Notes: generated from the letters alone by a model not told the origin. 64,000 nt of DNA from Kyrpidia tusciae DSM 2912 (GCF_000092905.1 NC_014098.1:558001-622000); one strand, 5' to 3'; shown: positions 12,718-20,734, counted from the first letter of the stretch. Program-made: numbers and translations.

Positions 12718-13032
12718 ATGGCGTTGGTGAAAATCGCATCGGTGGGAGAGCTGGAGCCGGGACAGATGAAGCGGGTGCAGTTGGGGGAGGCGGATCTGGC
12801 CCTGTACCGGGTCGGTGACGAGTATTATGCCACCGCAGACCTCTGCACCCACGCCACGGCTTCCCTCAGCGAAGGGACGTTGGAAGGGTATATTGTACAG
12901 TGTCCCAAACACGGCGGGCGGTTCGACGTGCGGACCGGTGCCGCCGTTCACCTCCCGGCTTTCACCCCGGTTCAGACCTACGAGGTGACGGTCCGGGACG
13001 GGGGGATCTGGATCGACGATGATGATGTGTGA
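12718..13032 (+). CDS. Rieske [2Fe-2S] ferredoxin
   Basis: Small soluble electron carrier with a Rieske-type cluster held by two Cys and two His. The 104 residues contain the paired motifs CTHATASLSEG and CPKHGGRFD, with spacing as in dioxygenase-type (BphF/NdoA) and NirD-like ferredoxins. SD AAAGGAG lies 9 bases before ATG 12718; the frame is open from 12691 but without an SD. No oxygenase partner is nearby, so its electron acceptor is unknown. Position at the end of the suf operon and before an Rrf2 regulator suggests a link with Fe-S homeostasis. Confidence 0.9.
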   Translation: MALVKIASVGELEPGQMKRVQLGEADLALYRVGDEYYATADLCTHATASLSEGTLEGYIVQCPKHGGRFDVRTGAAVHLPAFTPVQTYEVTVRDGGIWIDDDDV

Positions 13033-13053
13033 CGAGAACGGGAGGTATCGCCC

Positions 13054-13521
13054 GTGAAATTATCGAACCGCACCGAGTACGGATTGCGGGCTTTGGTGAC
13101 GTTGGCGGAGCGCTCCGGCGGAGCTCCCATGTCCACTCGACAAATCGCGGAGATCGAAGGGATTCCCGAGCCGTTTCTCGACCAGATCATGGTGCTGTTG
13201 CGCCGGGCGGGGATCGTGAAAAGCGTGCGGGGGGTCAATGGAGGCTTTCTGCTGGCCCAATCTCCCGACCGGGTGTCTGTGGGGGAAGTGGTCCGGGTGC
13301 TGGAGGGATCTCTGCTTTTGATCGGGTGTGTCGACGAGGAGAACGGGGACATGTGGTGCGAGCGCACCCCCATCTGTCACACCCGGAAGGTGTGGGTGAA
13401 ACTGAATGAAGGCATCACCAAGGCCTTGGGAAGTTTGACCCTGGCCGAAGTGGTGGAGACGGAAGAACCGACCTCCCAGGCCCAGGCCGGAAAAGGTGGG
13501 TGGGGCGGCAGCTACCACTAG
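13054..13521 (+). CDS. Rrf2/IscR-family transcriptional regulator
   Basis: DNA-binding regulator; Rrf2 proteins such as IscR and NsrR hold a Fe-S cluster and report cluster status or stress. The 155 residues have the N-terminal winged helix (LSNRTEYGLRALVTLA, STRQIAEIEGIPEPFLDQIM, VRGVNGGFLLA) and a cysteine-rich loop with C-x9-C-x5-C followed directly by His, close to the IscR ligand set. GTG 13054 has SD GGGAGGT at 7 bases. Its place at the end of the suf genes suggests feedback control of the cluster-building operon, which is inference. Confidence 0.9.
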   Translation: MKLSNRTEYGLRALVTLAERSGGAPMSTRQIAEIEGIPEPFLDQIMVLLRRAGIVKSVRGVNGGFLLAQSPDRVSVGEVVRVLEGSLLLIGCVDEENGDMWCERTPICHTRKVWVKLNEGITKALGSLTLAEVVETEEPTSQAQAGKGGWGGSYH

Positions 13522-13590
13522 GTCAACGGGTGGCCGCACAGAGGAGGGGGTTGCCCGCCGGGACACGGGTCTCCAGCGGCTCCCCACGAC

Positions 13591-13626
13591 ACCCCCTGGA
13601 CAGAACCCATCTGCCAGGGGGTTTGT
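13591..13626 (+). terminator. Rho-independent terminator of the suf operon
   Basis: Stem CCCCCTGG / CCAGGGGG with a 14-base loop, followed by TTTG, 70 bases after the Rrf2 gene. The T-run is short, so efficiency may be moderate. Confidence 0.65.
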
Positions 13627-13694
13627 CGCGTCCGGGGAGTTTTTGCCCGTTGTGAGGGGCCCGAAGACTTTCGCTCTTGCCTTCGGAACGGGTG

Positions 13695-14831
13695 TCACCG
13701 GTTGAGGATCCCGCTTAAAACGTCGGGCAGCTGGGTCACGTCGTCAACAATCCAACGGACCCCCCGCTTTTCAAACGTCGCCCGGGCTTCTTGTCCACTG
13801 AGGCCCGTCAGGGTGGCGGCGAATCGGCAGCCGATTTTTCCCGCGGCCAGCCAATCGGCCAAGGAGTCGCCGACGATCAGAATGCGATCCGCCCCGGTCA
13901 GGGGCAGGGGGCGCCGTAAAAGCCGCAAAGCGGGTTCGTCCGGAACAATGGCCCGCAGATAGGTGAAAGGATGGGGTTTGGCCAGGGGTGCATACTGGGG
14001 AGCGGCATTTTCCGCTTCCAGCACGTCGTCCGCTGTCACAATCCGGTTGGGCTCAAAAGTATCGAGCAACTGAAGCGCCGACAGGGGGATCCGCGTTTCC
14101 ATCCTCGGCCTCCCGGTCCCCATTCCCAGGAGCAGTTCCCGATCCCTCAGCCATTCCAGGATTTCCCGGATCTCCTCGGCGGGCCGGATCGGAATTTCAT
14201 CGTACAAAAATCCCCGTTTCTCCTCCCGGGGCGCCTCCCCATACCGTTCGCGGTAATGTTCGGCCCCCAAGTACCACTCCTGGAAAACGTGCATCGTGAC
14301 CGACCACAGGGCGCTCGTCCGGCCGAACTGATCGGTGGGCACGCCCGTCCACTCCCGGGCCCAATCGTTTAACGCCCGGAGCAGCCCATGTTGAACTGCG
14401 TCGGTGTTCTGAAGGGTGTCCAGAAAGGCGGCAAAATCCGGTTGGAATCCGATGTCCCGCAGCCGCCCGCCGATTTCGGGCAAAATTTTTCCGTCGATGG
14501 GGGACTCCAGCCAAGACCGCACCTGGGCCCGGTCATGAGAGGAAAATTCCTGCAGTCCCTGCAGGAGTTGGTACGAAAACGACAGGTAGACCATGTCCCA
14601 GTTGGAGTTGACCCCCTTGCCTTTGAGGGCGTGAAGGATTTTATCGTTCAAAAAAACCTTTTCGCGAACCACGCGGATCTGTTCTTCCGACGGATTTGCG
14701 GTAAAAGAACCTTCTAAACCGAGGTACCGGGGGCTGTACAAAAGCTCCCACACTGCTAACGCCGATCCGTCAAAATATCGCTCTTCGCTGAGCAAGACGC
14801 CGTCTACATCAAAAAGAACCAGTTCGAGCAT
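13695..14831 (-). CDS. HAD superfamily hydrolase
   Basis: Cytosolic phosphatase-like protein of the haloacid dehalogenase superfamily. Motif I is at the very N-terminus (LVLFDVDGVLL, nucleophile Asp and second Asp), motif II and III regions are near LLGMGTGRPRMETRIPL and K in AKPHPFTYL, and motif IV is ILIVGDSLADWLAAGKIG. At 378 residues it is longer than phosphoglycolate phosphatases (about 220) because of a large helical cap between motifs I and II; the substrate cannot be predicted. ATG 14831 is preferred because it places motif I as usual; an ATG 12 bases upstream is possible. The long upstream open frame is not coding-like. Confidence 0.85.
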   Translation of the reverse strand: MLELVLFDVDGVLLSEERYFDGSALAVWELLYSPRYLGLEGSFTANPSEEQIRVVREKVFLNDKILHALKGKGVNSNWDMVYLSFSYQLLQGLQEFSSHDRAQVRSWLESPIDGKILPEIGGRLRDIGFQPDFAAFLDTLQNTDAVQHGLLRALNDWAREWTGVPTDQFGRTSALWSVTMHVFQEWYLGAEHYRERYGEAPREEKRGFLYDEIPIRPAEEIREILEWLRDRELLLGMGTGRPRMETRIPLSALQLLDTFEPNRIVTADDVLEAENAAPQYAPLAKPHPFTYLRAIVPDEPALRLLRRPLPLTGADRILIVGDSLADWLAAGKIGCRFAATLTGLSGQEARATFEKRGVRWIVDDVTQLPDVLSGILNR

Positions 14832-15153
14832 GCCAACCCCCATCCAGAAACTGACCTGCGGCGCGCCTGTGTGATCCTCGGCAATTGACCTGCTCCGCGG
14901 ACGGTGCGCCTTCCCACCTCTATAAGAGTACCACGGGGACGCGGGTGGTGCACGGATTTTTTCCGGAATATCTGAGGAGGCGAACGGGATCGGGGACAGA
15001 GGAACGGGCGCGGTGGTCAGAACGGGCAGGAATTTGCCCCGGCGTGTGGAAATACTTAATTCGCGGGCGATCTGCCGAGGGGCCGGAGTTCGGTGGGGGG
15101 ACCCGCCATCGGTGCCGCCGGCACCCGAGAAAGTATGAAACGGAGGGCGAAGG
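14832..15153. other. Divergent intergenic region
   Basis: A 322-base gap separating the HAD hydrolase (minus) from the enoyl-CoA hydratase (plus). A small perfect hairpin GGTGCC-GCC-GGCACC lies at 15111-15125, just before the hydratase SD. A possible weak plus-strand promoter TTGCCC, 16 bases, TTAATT lies near 15034-15061. No gene, repeat or leader RNA was recognised. Confidence 0.4.
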
Positions 15154-15939
15154 ATGAGCCAGCGCACAAAGGTTCAGTGGACGAAAGAAGAAGGCTATGC
15201 GGTCATCACCGTGGACAACCCGCCTCTCAATGTCATGAGTGAACAGGTGGGCCGGGAGCTTGGGGAGTGTGTGGACGAGATCGCCGAAGATCCCGACGTG
15301 GTGGCCGTGATTGTCACCGGCGCGGGAACCCGGGCGTTTATGGCCGGGGCCGATATTAAGGAATTTCCCCAGCGGATGAAACCCGGAGCCGCCGGAGAGA
15401 TGTCCCGGCAGCTGCATGACGTGTTGAACCGCTTGGATGACCTGCCAAAACCGACGATTGCCGCCATTCGCGGCTACGCCCTGGGCGGCGGTCTCGAGCT
15501 CGCCCTCGCCTGCGACATGCGCATCGCCGGGGAAAGCGCGCAACTCGGGGTTCCCGAGGTGAAATTGGGACTCTTTCCGGGGGCAGGGGGGACCCAGCGC
15601 CTGCCGCGCCTGGTTGGCGAGGCCAAAGCGAAAGAGATGATGTTTACCGGCGATCCTGTCTCGGCTGCCGAAGCTCGACAGATTGGGCTGGTGAACCAGG
15701 TGGTGCCGGACGATCAGGTGATGGAAGCCGCAAAAAACCTGGCCAAAACGATCACTCAACGCAGCTTGATGTCCCTTGGCCGGATCAAACGACTGGTCGA
15801 TCAAGGCCTGGAACAATCCCTAAAAGAAGGTCTCCAGCTCGAGGCGCAACTCTTTGATGAAATTTTTCAGACCGAGGATGTCCGGGAAGGGGTGCAGGCA
15901 TTCCTGGAGAAGCGGGCCCCGAATTTCAAGCACCGCTGA
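15154..15939 (+). CDS. Enoyl-CoA hydratase/isomerase family protein
   Basis: Crotonase-fold enzyme that hydrates 2-enoyl-CoA thioesters, as in beta-oxidation or butanoate metabolism. The 261 residues include the CoA oxyanion-hole segments AGADIKEF and IRGYALGGGLELALACD, and both catalytic glutamates of true hydratases (GGGLE and GVPEVKLG). The C-terminal helix VREGVQAFLEKRAPNFKHR is typical. SD GGAGGGCGAAGG precedes ATG 15154. It stands alone, with no other beta-oxidation gene nearby, so the natural substrate is uncertain. Confidence 0.92.
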   Translation: MSQRTKVQWTKEEGYAVITVDNPPLNVMSEQVGRELGECVDEIAEDPDVVAVIVTGAGTRAFMAGADIKEFPQRMKPGAAGEMSRQLHDVLNRLDDLPKPTIAAIRGYALGGGLELALACDMRIAGESAQLGVPEVKLGLFPGAGGTQRLPRLVGEAKAKEMMFTGDPVSAAEARQIGLVNQVVPDDQVMEAAKNLAKTITQRSLMSLGRIKRLVDQGLEQSLKEGLQLEAQLFDEIFQTEDVREGVQAFLEKRAPNFKHR

Positions 15940-15948
15940 CCGACGCCG

Positions 15949-15970
15949 CGGCCGCCTGGCGGCCGTTTTC
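15949..15970 (+). terminator. Rho-independent terminator after the enoyl-CoA hydratase
   Basis: GC-rich inverted repeat CGGCCGCC / GGCGGCCG followed by TTTTC starts 10 bases after the stop codon. Confidence 0.75.
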
Positions 15971-15995
15971 ACGAATCGCCGGTGAGATCCGGTCC

Positions 15996-16027
15996 GGCCG
16001 CAGGCGGTGGTGATTCCCCCTGCGGCC
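15996..16027. repeat. Inverted repeat between convergent genes
   Basis: GGCCGCAGG and CCTGCGGCC form a 9-bp stem with a 14-base loop, followed by the palindrome AACCGGCCGGTT. It lies between the hydratase and the convergent Nudix gene and may help end the latter's transcript, though it has no T-run. Confidence 0.4.
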
Positions 16028-16057
16028 GATCAACCGGCCGGTTGGATTTCTCGACAA

Positions 16058-16534
16058 TCAGCCGTAGATGCGGCAACTCACGTACCCATAATCCCTGAAT
16101 AGATCCAGCGGCTGGACGGTCAAAGCGGCCGAGGCTCGGGTGGACGCGACCAGGAATTCGGCACTTTCCGGGGAAGCGAGAATCTCCTCCGGGGTCAGAA
16201 AGGCGGCCTCGGAGATCTCCCGGCCGTCCGGGCGGGGTTCAATGTCCGGGTCCATGTCTTTTAAAGTCAGAACGATCAATGTGTCGTGCTTGCCGTTTCG
16301 CAACACCCCAGATCGAACGGCGATAATGCCAGTTGCCTCCCCGCGGCATCCGGTCTCCTCGTGAATCTCCCGGGCCACCGCTTCTTCCAGGGTCTCCCCG
16401 CCGTGTACGAACCCTCCGGGCAACGTCCACAAACCTCGTGTGGGTCCATAAGTCCTTTTGACCACGAGGATCTTGCCTTTTCGCTCCAGGCGGCCCGCCA
16501 CACCGAGCCATACGTCCTGATCCCGTGTTCCCAC
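16058..16534 (-). CDS. Nudix hydrolase
   Basis: Pyrophosphohydrolase that cleaves nucleoside diphosphate-linked compounds. The Nudix box is intact: [23 protein letters not shown], fitting Gx5Ex7REuxEExGu, so the metal-binding glutamates are present. The N-terminal strand [20 protein letters not shown] is typical of the MutT-like group, and the specificity loop does not identify the substrate. GTG 16534 follows SD AAGAGGTGGG; an alternative GTG at 16594 would add 20 residues without a good SD. Length 158 residues. Confidence 0.85.
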   Translation of the reverse strand: MGTRDQDVWLGVAGRLERKGKILVVKRTYGPTRGLWTLPGGFVHGGETLEEAVAREIHEETGCRGEATGIIAVRSGVLRNGKHDTLIVLTLKDMDPDIEPRPDGREISEAAFLTPEEILASPESAEFLVASTRASAALTVQPLDLFRDYGYVSCRIYG

Positions 16535-16665
16535 CCCATCCCACCTCTTTCCCACTCCTCGGGTCGGTTTGACATTCGCAGCGATCCTTGGCACACTGAA
16601 ACCGACCTCCGGCGCTCCGGCGCCGCAAAACAGCGAAAAGATGAACCGGAAAGGAAGGCGCCAGG

Positions 16666-16923
16666 ATGATCGCTATGTTGGTGATTTTATCATTGTTAAC
16701 CCTTGTGGTCACCTTCGGCCTCGGCTTTATCATTGACATGTTGACACCCTGGTGGACGAGCCTCGTCTTGTACGCGGCCTTGGTGGTCTACGTCTTGATC
16801 CGCACGTCGGGGGCCCTTCGGCCCTTTGACTGGACCCTGGTCATCATCGGCGCTGTGGGGGCAACGGCCAGCGGTCTCGTGATCCGGACGCTCAGAAGGC
16901 GGGGTTTCCGCATGTTCGGCTGA
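16666..16923 (+). CDS. YuiB-like small membrane protein
   Basis: 85-residue protein with three predicted membrane helices (residues about 2-22, 30-46 and 57-74) and a basic C-terminus ([12 protein letters not shown]). The segment [20 protein letters not shown] resembles the start of the uncharacterised Bacillus protein YuiB. The SD AAAGGAAGG precedes ATG 16666. Function unknown; in Bacillus such genes are also found as single small genes. Confidence 0.65.
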   Translation: MIAMLVILSLLTLVVTFGLGFIIDMLTPWWTSLVLYAALVVYVLIRTSGALRPFDWTLVIIGAVGATASGLVIRTLRRRGFRMFG

Positions 16924-16958
16924 CGAGGCGATGCGGAGGATCACCCATTCCCTGACCG

Positions 16959-16988
16959 AGCCCCCCTCCCGGTTGTCGGGCGGGGGCT
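16959..16988. terminator. GC-rich hairpin between convergent genes
   Basis: AGCCCCC and GGGGGCT bracket an inner pair CCCGG/CGGG, located between the yuiB-like gene and the convergent ppa. It lacks a strong T-run in either direction, so its terminator role is tentative. Confidence 0.45.
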
Positions 16989-17000
16989 GACCACGAACCT

Positions 17001-17492
17001 TTAACCTTTGTAGCGCTGCCGGGCTTCGTCGAGGAGACGACCGGCATCTTCAATTCCTCTCCACCCGTCCACCGTCACCTTTTTTCCTTCCAAATGCTTG
17101 TACACGGAAAAGAAATGGGCGATCTCATCGAGGATGTGGGGTGGAACGTCTTCGAGGGATTGCACTTGTTTCCACCTGGGGTCGTCCGTAGGCACCCCCA
17201 GGAGCTTCTCATCCTTCCCTTTGTCGTCCGTCATCAGCAACACCCCGACCACCCGAGACTCGATGACACACCCGGGAAAAGTGGGAAAAGTGGTCAGGAC
17301 CAAGATGTCGAGGGGATCTCCATCTTCTGCTAATGTCTCTTGTATGTATCCGTACTCGGTCGGATAATGCATCGGTGAATAGAGCACCCGGTCCAGGCGG
17401 AAGACGCCCTTTTCTTTGTCGTACTCATACTTGTTCTGGCTGCCCGTGGGAATCTCAATAAATGCATCGACAATCAGCTTCTCCGTGGCCAT
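17001..17492 (-). CDS. ppa: Inorganic pyrophosphatase (family I)
   Basis: Soluble metal-dependent enzyme that hydrolyses pyrophosphate and so pulls biosynthetic reactions forward. The 163 residues contain the family I features: IPTGSQNKYEYDKE, YPTEYGYIQET and the signature DGDPLDILVL with the metal-binding aspartates, plus KDEKLLGVP and HFFSVYKHLEGK near the C-terminus. SD GAGGAGG lies 6 bases before ATG 17492. The product is a typical single-gene housekeeping enzyme. Confidence 0.96.
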   Translation of the reverse strand: MATEKLIVDAFIEIPTGSQNKYEYDKEKGVFRLDRVLYSPMHYPTEYGYIQETLAEDGDPLDILVLTTFPTFPGCVIESRVVGVLLMTDDKGKDEKLLGVPTDDPRWKQVQSLEDVPPHILDEIAHFFSVYKHLEGKKVTVDGWRGIEDAGRLLDEARQRYKG

Positions 17493-17524
17493 TGTCCATC
17501 CTCCTCTGATCATTTCACGATCGT

Positions 17525-17553
17525 ATTATACCGTATCCCATCGGTGGCGACAA
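17525..17553 (-). promoter_or_regulatory. Sigma-A promoter of ppa
   Basis: On the minus strand TTGTCG and TATAAT are separated by exactly 17 bases, 33 bases before the ppa start codon. The insertion sequence starts 72 bases further upstream and leaves it intact. Confidence 0.75.
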
Positions 17554-17624
17554 AAGCACCTGGGTTTTTCGTCGAGGGCCAGCGGATCGCTCTTTCGAAT
17601 CGATCGCTTTAGTGAAGCTAGTTT

Positions 17625-17633
17625 ATTACAAAA
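17625..17633 (+). repeat. Left copy of 9-bp target-site duplication
   Basis: ATTACAAAA directly precedes the left inverted repeat and is repeated exactly at 20300-20308 after the right inverted repeat. Confidence 0.9.
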
Positions 17634-17654
17634 CAGTGCTGACGCATGAACCGG
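17634..17654 (+). repeat. Left terminal inverted repeat of the insertion sequence
   Basis: This 21-base sequence starting CAGTGCTGACG is the exact reverse complement of 20279-20299. Confidence 0.92.
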
Positions 17655-17778
17655 GAAGCCCTTGGGACGCTTGACTTCAGAGCGTGTCTCAAGAAAATTT
17701 GATTGCAAATACGACTGGACAGTTCTGAGCCCATCTGAGATGATAACCTTGGAGATGATGTCGAGAGGTGAGTCTCAG

Positions 17779-18687
17779 ATGGACGTACCCTTTTGGATTG
17801 GCGACCGAGAGTTTCGCGAGGCGGACCTGGAATTGATTCGAAACACGGTCCAGCGGTTTTCCCGCTTGAGTCGAGAGGAAATCGCGGCGACCTTGTGTGA
17901 GAATCTGCCGTGGAAGTCCCCGAATGGCCGGCTGAAAGTCGAAGCCTGCCACAAGCTGCTTCTAAAACTCGAGCAAAAAGGAGTGATTACTCTTCCGCCC
18001 TTGCGAGCCCAGGGTCCCCGAGGGTGCCGGGAACGAAGAGGGGGGGTGGTACAAACCCAGCTTCAGGCGTGCCTGCGGGATGTCCTTCCGGTCATCGTGG
18101 AGCCGGTCCGTCCGGAAGAACGGGCAGACTGGAACGCGACCATGGCGGCGTATCACCCGTTGGGGTACCTTCGTGGGATCGGGGCCCGCATCCAGTACTG
18201 GATCCGGGCACAGGGACCAAACGGACCGGTCATTGTGGGGGCGATGTTGTTTGGGGCTGCGGCGAAGGCCCTGGCTGCACGGGATCAGTGGATCGGATGG
18301 GCGGCGGAGCAGCGCAGGCGGTATCGCCCACGAATCGTGAACAACAATCGGTTTCTGATTCTGCCGGGTGTACAGATTCCCCATCTGGCCAGTCATGCGC
18401 TTGCGTTGGCGGCCCGGCGGATTCGAGCGGATTGGAAGGCGCGCTATGGGTTTGAACCGGTTCTTCTGGAGACGTTTATCGAACCCCAATATCCAGGAAC
18501 TTGCTACCGAGCGGCCAACTGGATCGAGATCGGGAAGACGGCGGGACGAGGAAGACAGGATCGATTCTTCGAGTATGGAACGTCCGTGAAATCGATCTGG
18601 GTCTATCCGCTGGTGCGGGACTGGCGGAAGCGGTTGGTCGAACCCTTTCCACAGCTTGTGGAAGACGAGTGGGGGGAATCGAGATGA
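17779..18687 (+). CDS. DUF4338 (DruA-like) protein carried on the insertion sequence
   Basis: 302-residue protein of family DUF4338, the family of DruA from the Druantia anti-phage system. Family segments visible: YHPLGYLRGIG, RDQWIGW, NNNRFLILP, and the C-terminal ETFIEPQYPGTCYRAANW followed by IGKTAGRGRQDR. No other Druantia genes (large helicase DruE and others) are present; instead it is joined by an ATGA overlap to a transposase and lies between the element's repeats, so it is part of the mobile element. Start chosen at ATG 17779 after SD AGAGGTGA; earlier in-frame starts (17740, TTG 17662) are possible. Its role in transposition or host interaction is unknown. Confidence 0.88.
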   Translation: MDVPFWIGDREFREADLELIRNTVQRFSRLSREEIAATLCENLPWKSPNGRLKVEACHKLLLKLEQKGVITLPPLRAQGPRGCRERRGGVVQTQLQACLRDVLPVIVEPVRPEERADWNATMAAYHPLGYLRGIGARIQYWIRAQGPNGPVIVGAMLFGAAAKALAARDQWIGWAAEQRRRYRPRIVNNNRFLILPGVQIPHLASHALALAARRIRADWKARYGFEPVLLETFIEPQYPGTCYRAANWIEIGKTAGRGRQDRFFEYGTSVKSIWVYPLVRDWRKRLVEPFPQLVEDEWGESR

Positions 18688-20099
18688 CGCTTCGGAATCC
18701 CGAGTCGATTCACCCCTGGACCCTTCCGAATCGGAAAAGCTCGTATCGAAACAGCGAGGAGGAGCGAGCGGACCGGCAAACGGCCGTGGAAGCCCAGTTG
18801 CCGGTTTGGCGAGCGTTGTTGCCGGGCTTGATGGAGAAGTTTTCACGGATTGCCGACCCCCGACGTCCGGGGAGCATTCGGCACAAACTGACTGTGCTTC
18901 TGACGTTTGGGCTGTTCATGTTTATCTTTCAGTATGCCTCCCGCAGAAGAGCCAATCGGGAACTGACGCGTCCAACGTTTTGGGAACACTTTCGGGAGAT
19001 CTTTCCGGAGGTGGAAACCATCCCGCATATGGACACGGTGCAGCGGATCTTGGAACGGATCAATCCGGGGGAGCTCGAGGAGGTGATGACGGCGACGGTG
19101 AAGCGCCTTCTGCGGTCGGGACGACTGAAGGCGCTGTTGGTCGAGAAGCAATACGTGATCGCCATAGACGGCACCCAAAAGGCGAGTCGGGGGCAGCCCT
19201 GGGCCTCGGAGGCTTTGCATCGTCGGCACGGGGAGAACCAGGTCTCGTCCATGGCCTATGCCCTGGAGGCTAGCCTTGTCAGCCCTCAAGGGGTGGTCCT
19301 CCCGTTTCTCACGGAGTTTTGCGAGAATGCGGCTGAGCAGCAGGAGTTCGAGAAGCAAGACAGTGAACTGAAGGCCTGCAAACGGCTGCTGACCCGCCTG
19401 CGCAAGATGTTTCCCAAATTGCGGATCTTGGTGGTGGCCGACGGGCTGTACCCCAACGGGCCGATGATGGCGCTGTGTCGGGATCTGCATCTGGACTTTA
19501 TGTTTGTCCTGCCCCAAAGCTGTTTGCCCAGTGTGTGGGAAGAGGTCAAAGGCTTGAGAAAGATCGAACCCAACGAGCGGAGACACCGGTGGGGCAATCG
19601 CGAGCAAATCTTTTGGTGGATCAATCAGATCGACTATGATTTCAGGGAGGCTTCCGGGGCGCACCGTCGGCTTAAGGTGCATGTCCTGGGATGTACAGAG
19701 TTTTGGGAAGAGGGGGGGAAGCAGCAGGAGGCGCATTGGGCGTGGGTGTCCGGGCAGCCGCTGACGGCACAAAATGTGGTGAACCGCTGCAATCGTGCGG
19801 CACGCCACCGATGGGACATTGAGGAACAGATCCTGACGGAGAAGCACCGGGGATACGAGTATGAGCACCTGTACTCCACCGACTGGACGGCGATGCGAAA
19901 CTGGCACGTGCTGATGCACCTCGGCCATCTGGTGAACGTCATGGCCTTGCATACCGAAGGGCTGATGAAGAAAGTGCGGGAACTGGGCTTTAGCGGGACG
20001 TTGAAGTTTCTGTACGAAAGCTGGACGCAGGGGTGGATGGATCGGGACTGGCTGCTGGCGCGTTGCCAAGGTCCTCCGCGGCTGACGATGGCGTTTTAA
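18684..20099 (+). CDS. DDE transposase (ISAs1/IS4-like, unclassified)
   Basis: 471-residue transposase. The N-terminal part has RIADPRRPGSIRHKL, like the DDE_Tnp_1-associated segment of ISAs1 elements. Catalytic-core candidates are the Asp in YVIAIDGTQKASRG, the Asp in LRILVVADGLYPNGP and the Glu in RHRWDIEEQILTEKH, followed by YEHLYSTDWTAMRNWHVLMHL. The ATG at 18684 overlaps the stop of the DruA-like gene (ATGA) and follows SD GGGGGGA; the frame open from 18501 is not used. The gene is intact. The exact IS family needs comparison with a reference collection. Confidence 0.88.
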   Translation: MTLRNPESIHPWTLPNRKSSYRNSEEERADRQTAVEAQLPVWRALLPGLMEKFSRIADPRRPGSIRHKLTVLLTFGLFMFIFQYASRRRANRELTRPTFWEHFREIFPEVETIPHMDTVQRILERINPGELEEVMTATVKRLLRSGRLKALLVEKQYVIAIDGTQKASRGQPWASEALHRRHGENQVSSMAYALEASLVSPQGVVLPFLTEFCENAAEQQEFEKQDSELKACKRLLTRLRKMFPKLRILVVADGLYPNGPMMALCRDLHLDFMFVLPQSCLPSVWEEVKGLRKIEPNERRHRWGNREQIFWWINQIDYDFREASGAHRRLKVHVLGCTEFWEEGGKQQEAHWAWVSGQPLTAQNVVNRCNRAARHRWDIEEQILTEKHRGYEYEHLYSTDWTAMRNWHVLMHLGHLVNVMALHTEGLMKKVRELGFSGTLKFLYESWTQGWMDRDWLLARCQGPPRLTMAF

Positions 20100-20278
20100 C
20101 AGGAATATCTTGCAACATCGTTCTGTGGGGGAGGGGAGCTGTAACCTCTGGGGATCCAATAATCAACAGAAATAGATTTTCCCGTCATTCAGGGCGATTC
20201 TCCTTTACAGGGACACCCTACAGGCAGAAGGGATTCAGAGTCCGGGGCCGCCTCAGCTGCCTCCGAATTTTTTCTACA

Positions 20279-20299
20279 CCGGTTCATGCGTCAGCACTG
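20279..20299 (-). repeat. Right terminal inverted repeat of the insertion sequence
   Basis: Perfect 21-base complement of the left end, finishing ...GTCAGCACTG at 20299. Confidence 0.92.
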
Positions 20300-20308
20300 A
20301 TTACAAAA
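20300..20308 (+). repeat. Right copy of 9-bp target-site duplication
   Basis: ATTACAAAA, identical to 17625-17633; removing the element and one copy restores a continuous AT-rich upstream region. Confidence 0.9.
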
Positions 20309-20316
20309 AGTCGACC

Positions 20317-20345
20317 TTGACGGAGGTTGATCGACAGACTATAGT
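20317..20345 (+). promoter_or_regulatory. Sigma-A promoter of the DUF485/actP operon
   Basis: TTGACG and TATAGT with a 17-base spacer, 39 bases before the DUF485 start codon. The insertion sequence ends only 9 bases upstream of the -35 box, so any activator site further upstream has been displaced by 2.7 kb. Confidence 0.8.
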
Positions 20346-20383
20346 ATGCTATGTAGTGGAAATAATCTTAAAGGAGGGATCGT

Positions 20384-20734
20384 ATGGCTGATCCGAGGAT
20401 GAGGTCTGTAGAAAAGCGAGTCGAGGCATCACACAATTGGGAAGAAGTGGCATCCTCTCCAGCGTTCCGGCGGTTGATCGAGGAGAAAAAACGTTTCCTC
20501 GTCCCGGCCGTGGTGTTCTTTCTCGTGTATTATTTCCTCCTGCCTTCCTTTGCTGGATGGGCCAAGTCGCTGATGGCCGTTAAAGTCTCCGGAGCGATCA
20601 ACTTTGGGTACGTGTTTGCATTGTCGCAGTTCGTCATGGTTTGGGGACTCGCTTGGCTGTACGTGCGCAAAGCGAACCAGTTTGACCGGATGGCCGAAAA
20701 AGTGGCCCAGGAAGTGAGAGGTGGGGGCGAATGA
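20384..20734 (+). CDS. DUF485 family membrane protein
   Basis: 116-residue protein with two predicted membrane helices (about residues 42-60 and 73-95), matching DUF485 (YjcH), a partner almost always encoded next to ActP-type monocarboxylate symporters. Conserved features include [14 protein letters not shown], the first helix and [12 protein letters not shown]. The SD AAAGGAGGG precedes ATG 20384. The stop overlaps the symporter start (ATGA), so the two products are made together; an accessory role in symporter assembly or function is likely. Confidence 0.92.
   Translation: MADPRMRSVEKRVEASHNWEEVASSPAFRRLIEEKKRFLVPAVVFFLVYYFLLPSFAGWAKSLMAVKVSGAINFGYVFALSQFVMVWGLAWLYVRKANQFDRMAEKVAQEVRGGGE

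Larger units (their letters stand above)
17634..20299 (+). mobile_element. Complete 2.67-kb insertion sequence with DruA-like and transposase genes
   Basis: Bounded by perfect 21-bp terminal inverted repeats (left end beginning CAGTGCTGACGCATGAAC at 17634-17654, right end 20279-20299) and by a 9-bp direct target duplication. Inside are two plus-strand genes overlapping by ATGA: a DUF4338/DruA-like gene and a DDE transposase. Intact ends, duplication and reading frames indicate a recent, probably still active insertion. It lies between ppa and the DUF485/actP operon, with its right end 9 bases before the -35 box of the latter. Family assignment is uncertain: the transposase resembles ISAs1/IS4-type or unclassified elements. 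Confidence 0.93.

Noticed and set aside
11398-12951. A 517-codon open frame antisense to sufB
   Set aside because: It mirrors third-position GC bias of sufB; composition is His/Arg/Pro-rich with no recognisable domain and no SD.
17779-18687. A complete Druantia phage-defence system
   Set aside because: Only a DruA-family gene is present. No DruE-type helicase or other Druantia genes are near, and the gene lies inside the ends of an insertion sequence next to its transposase.
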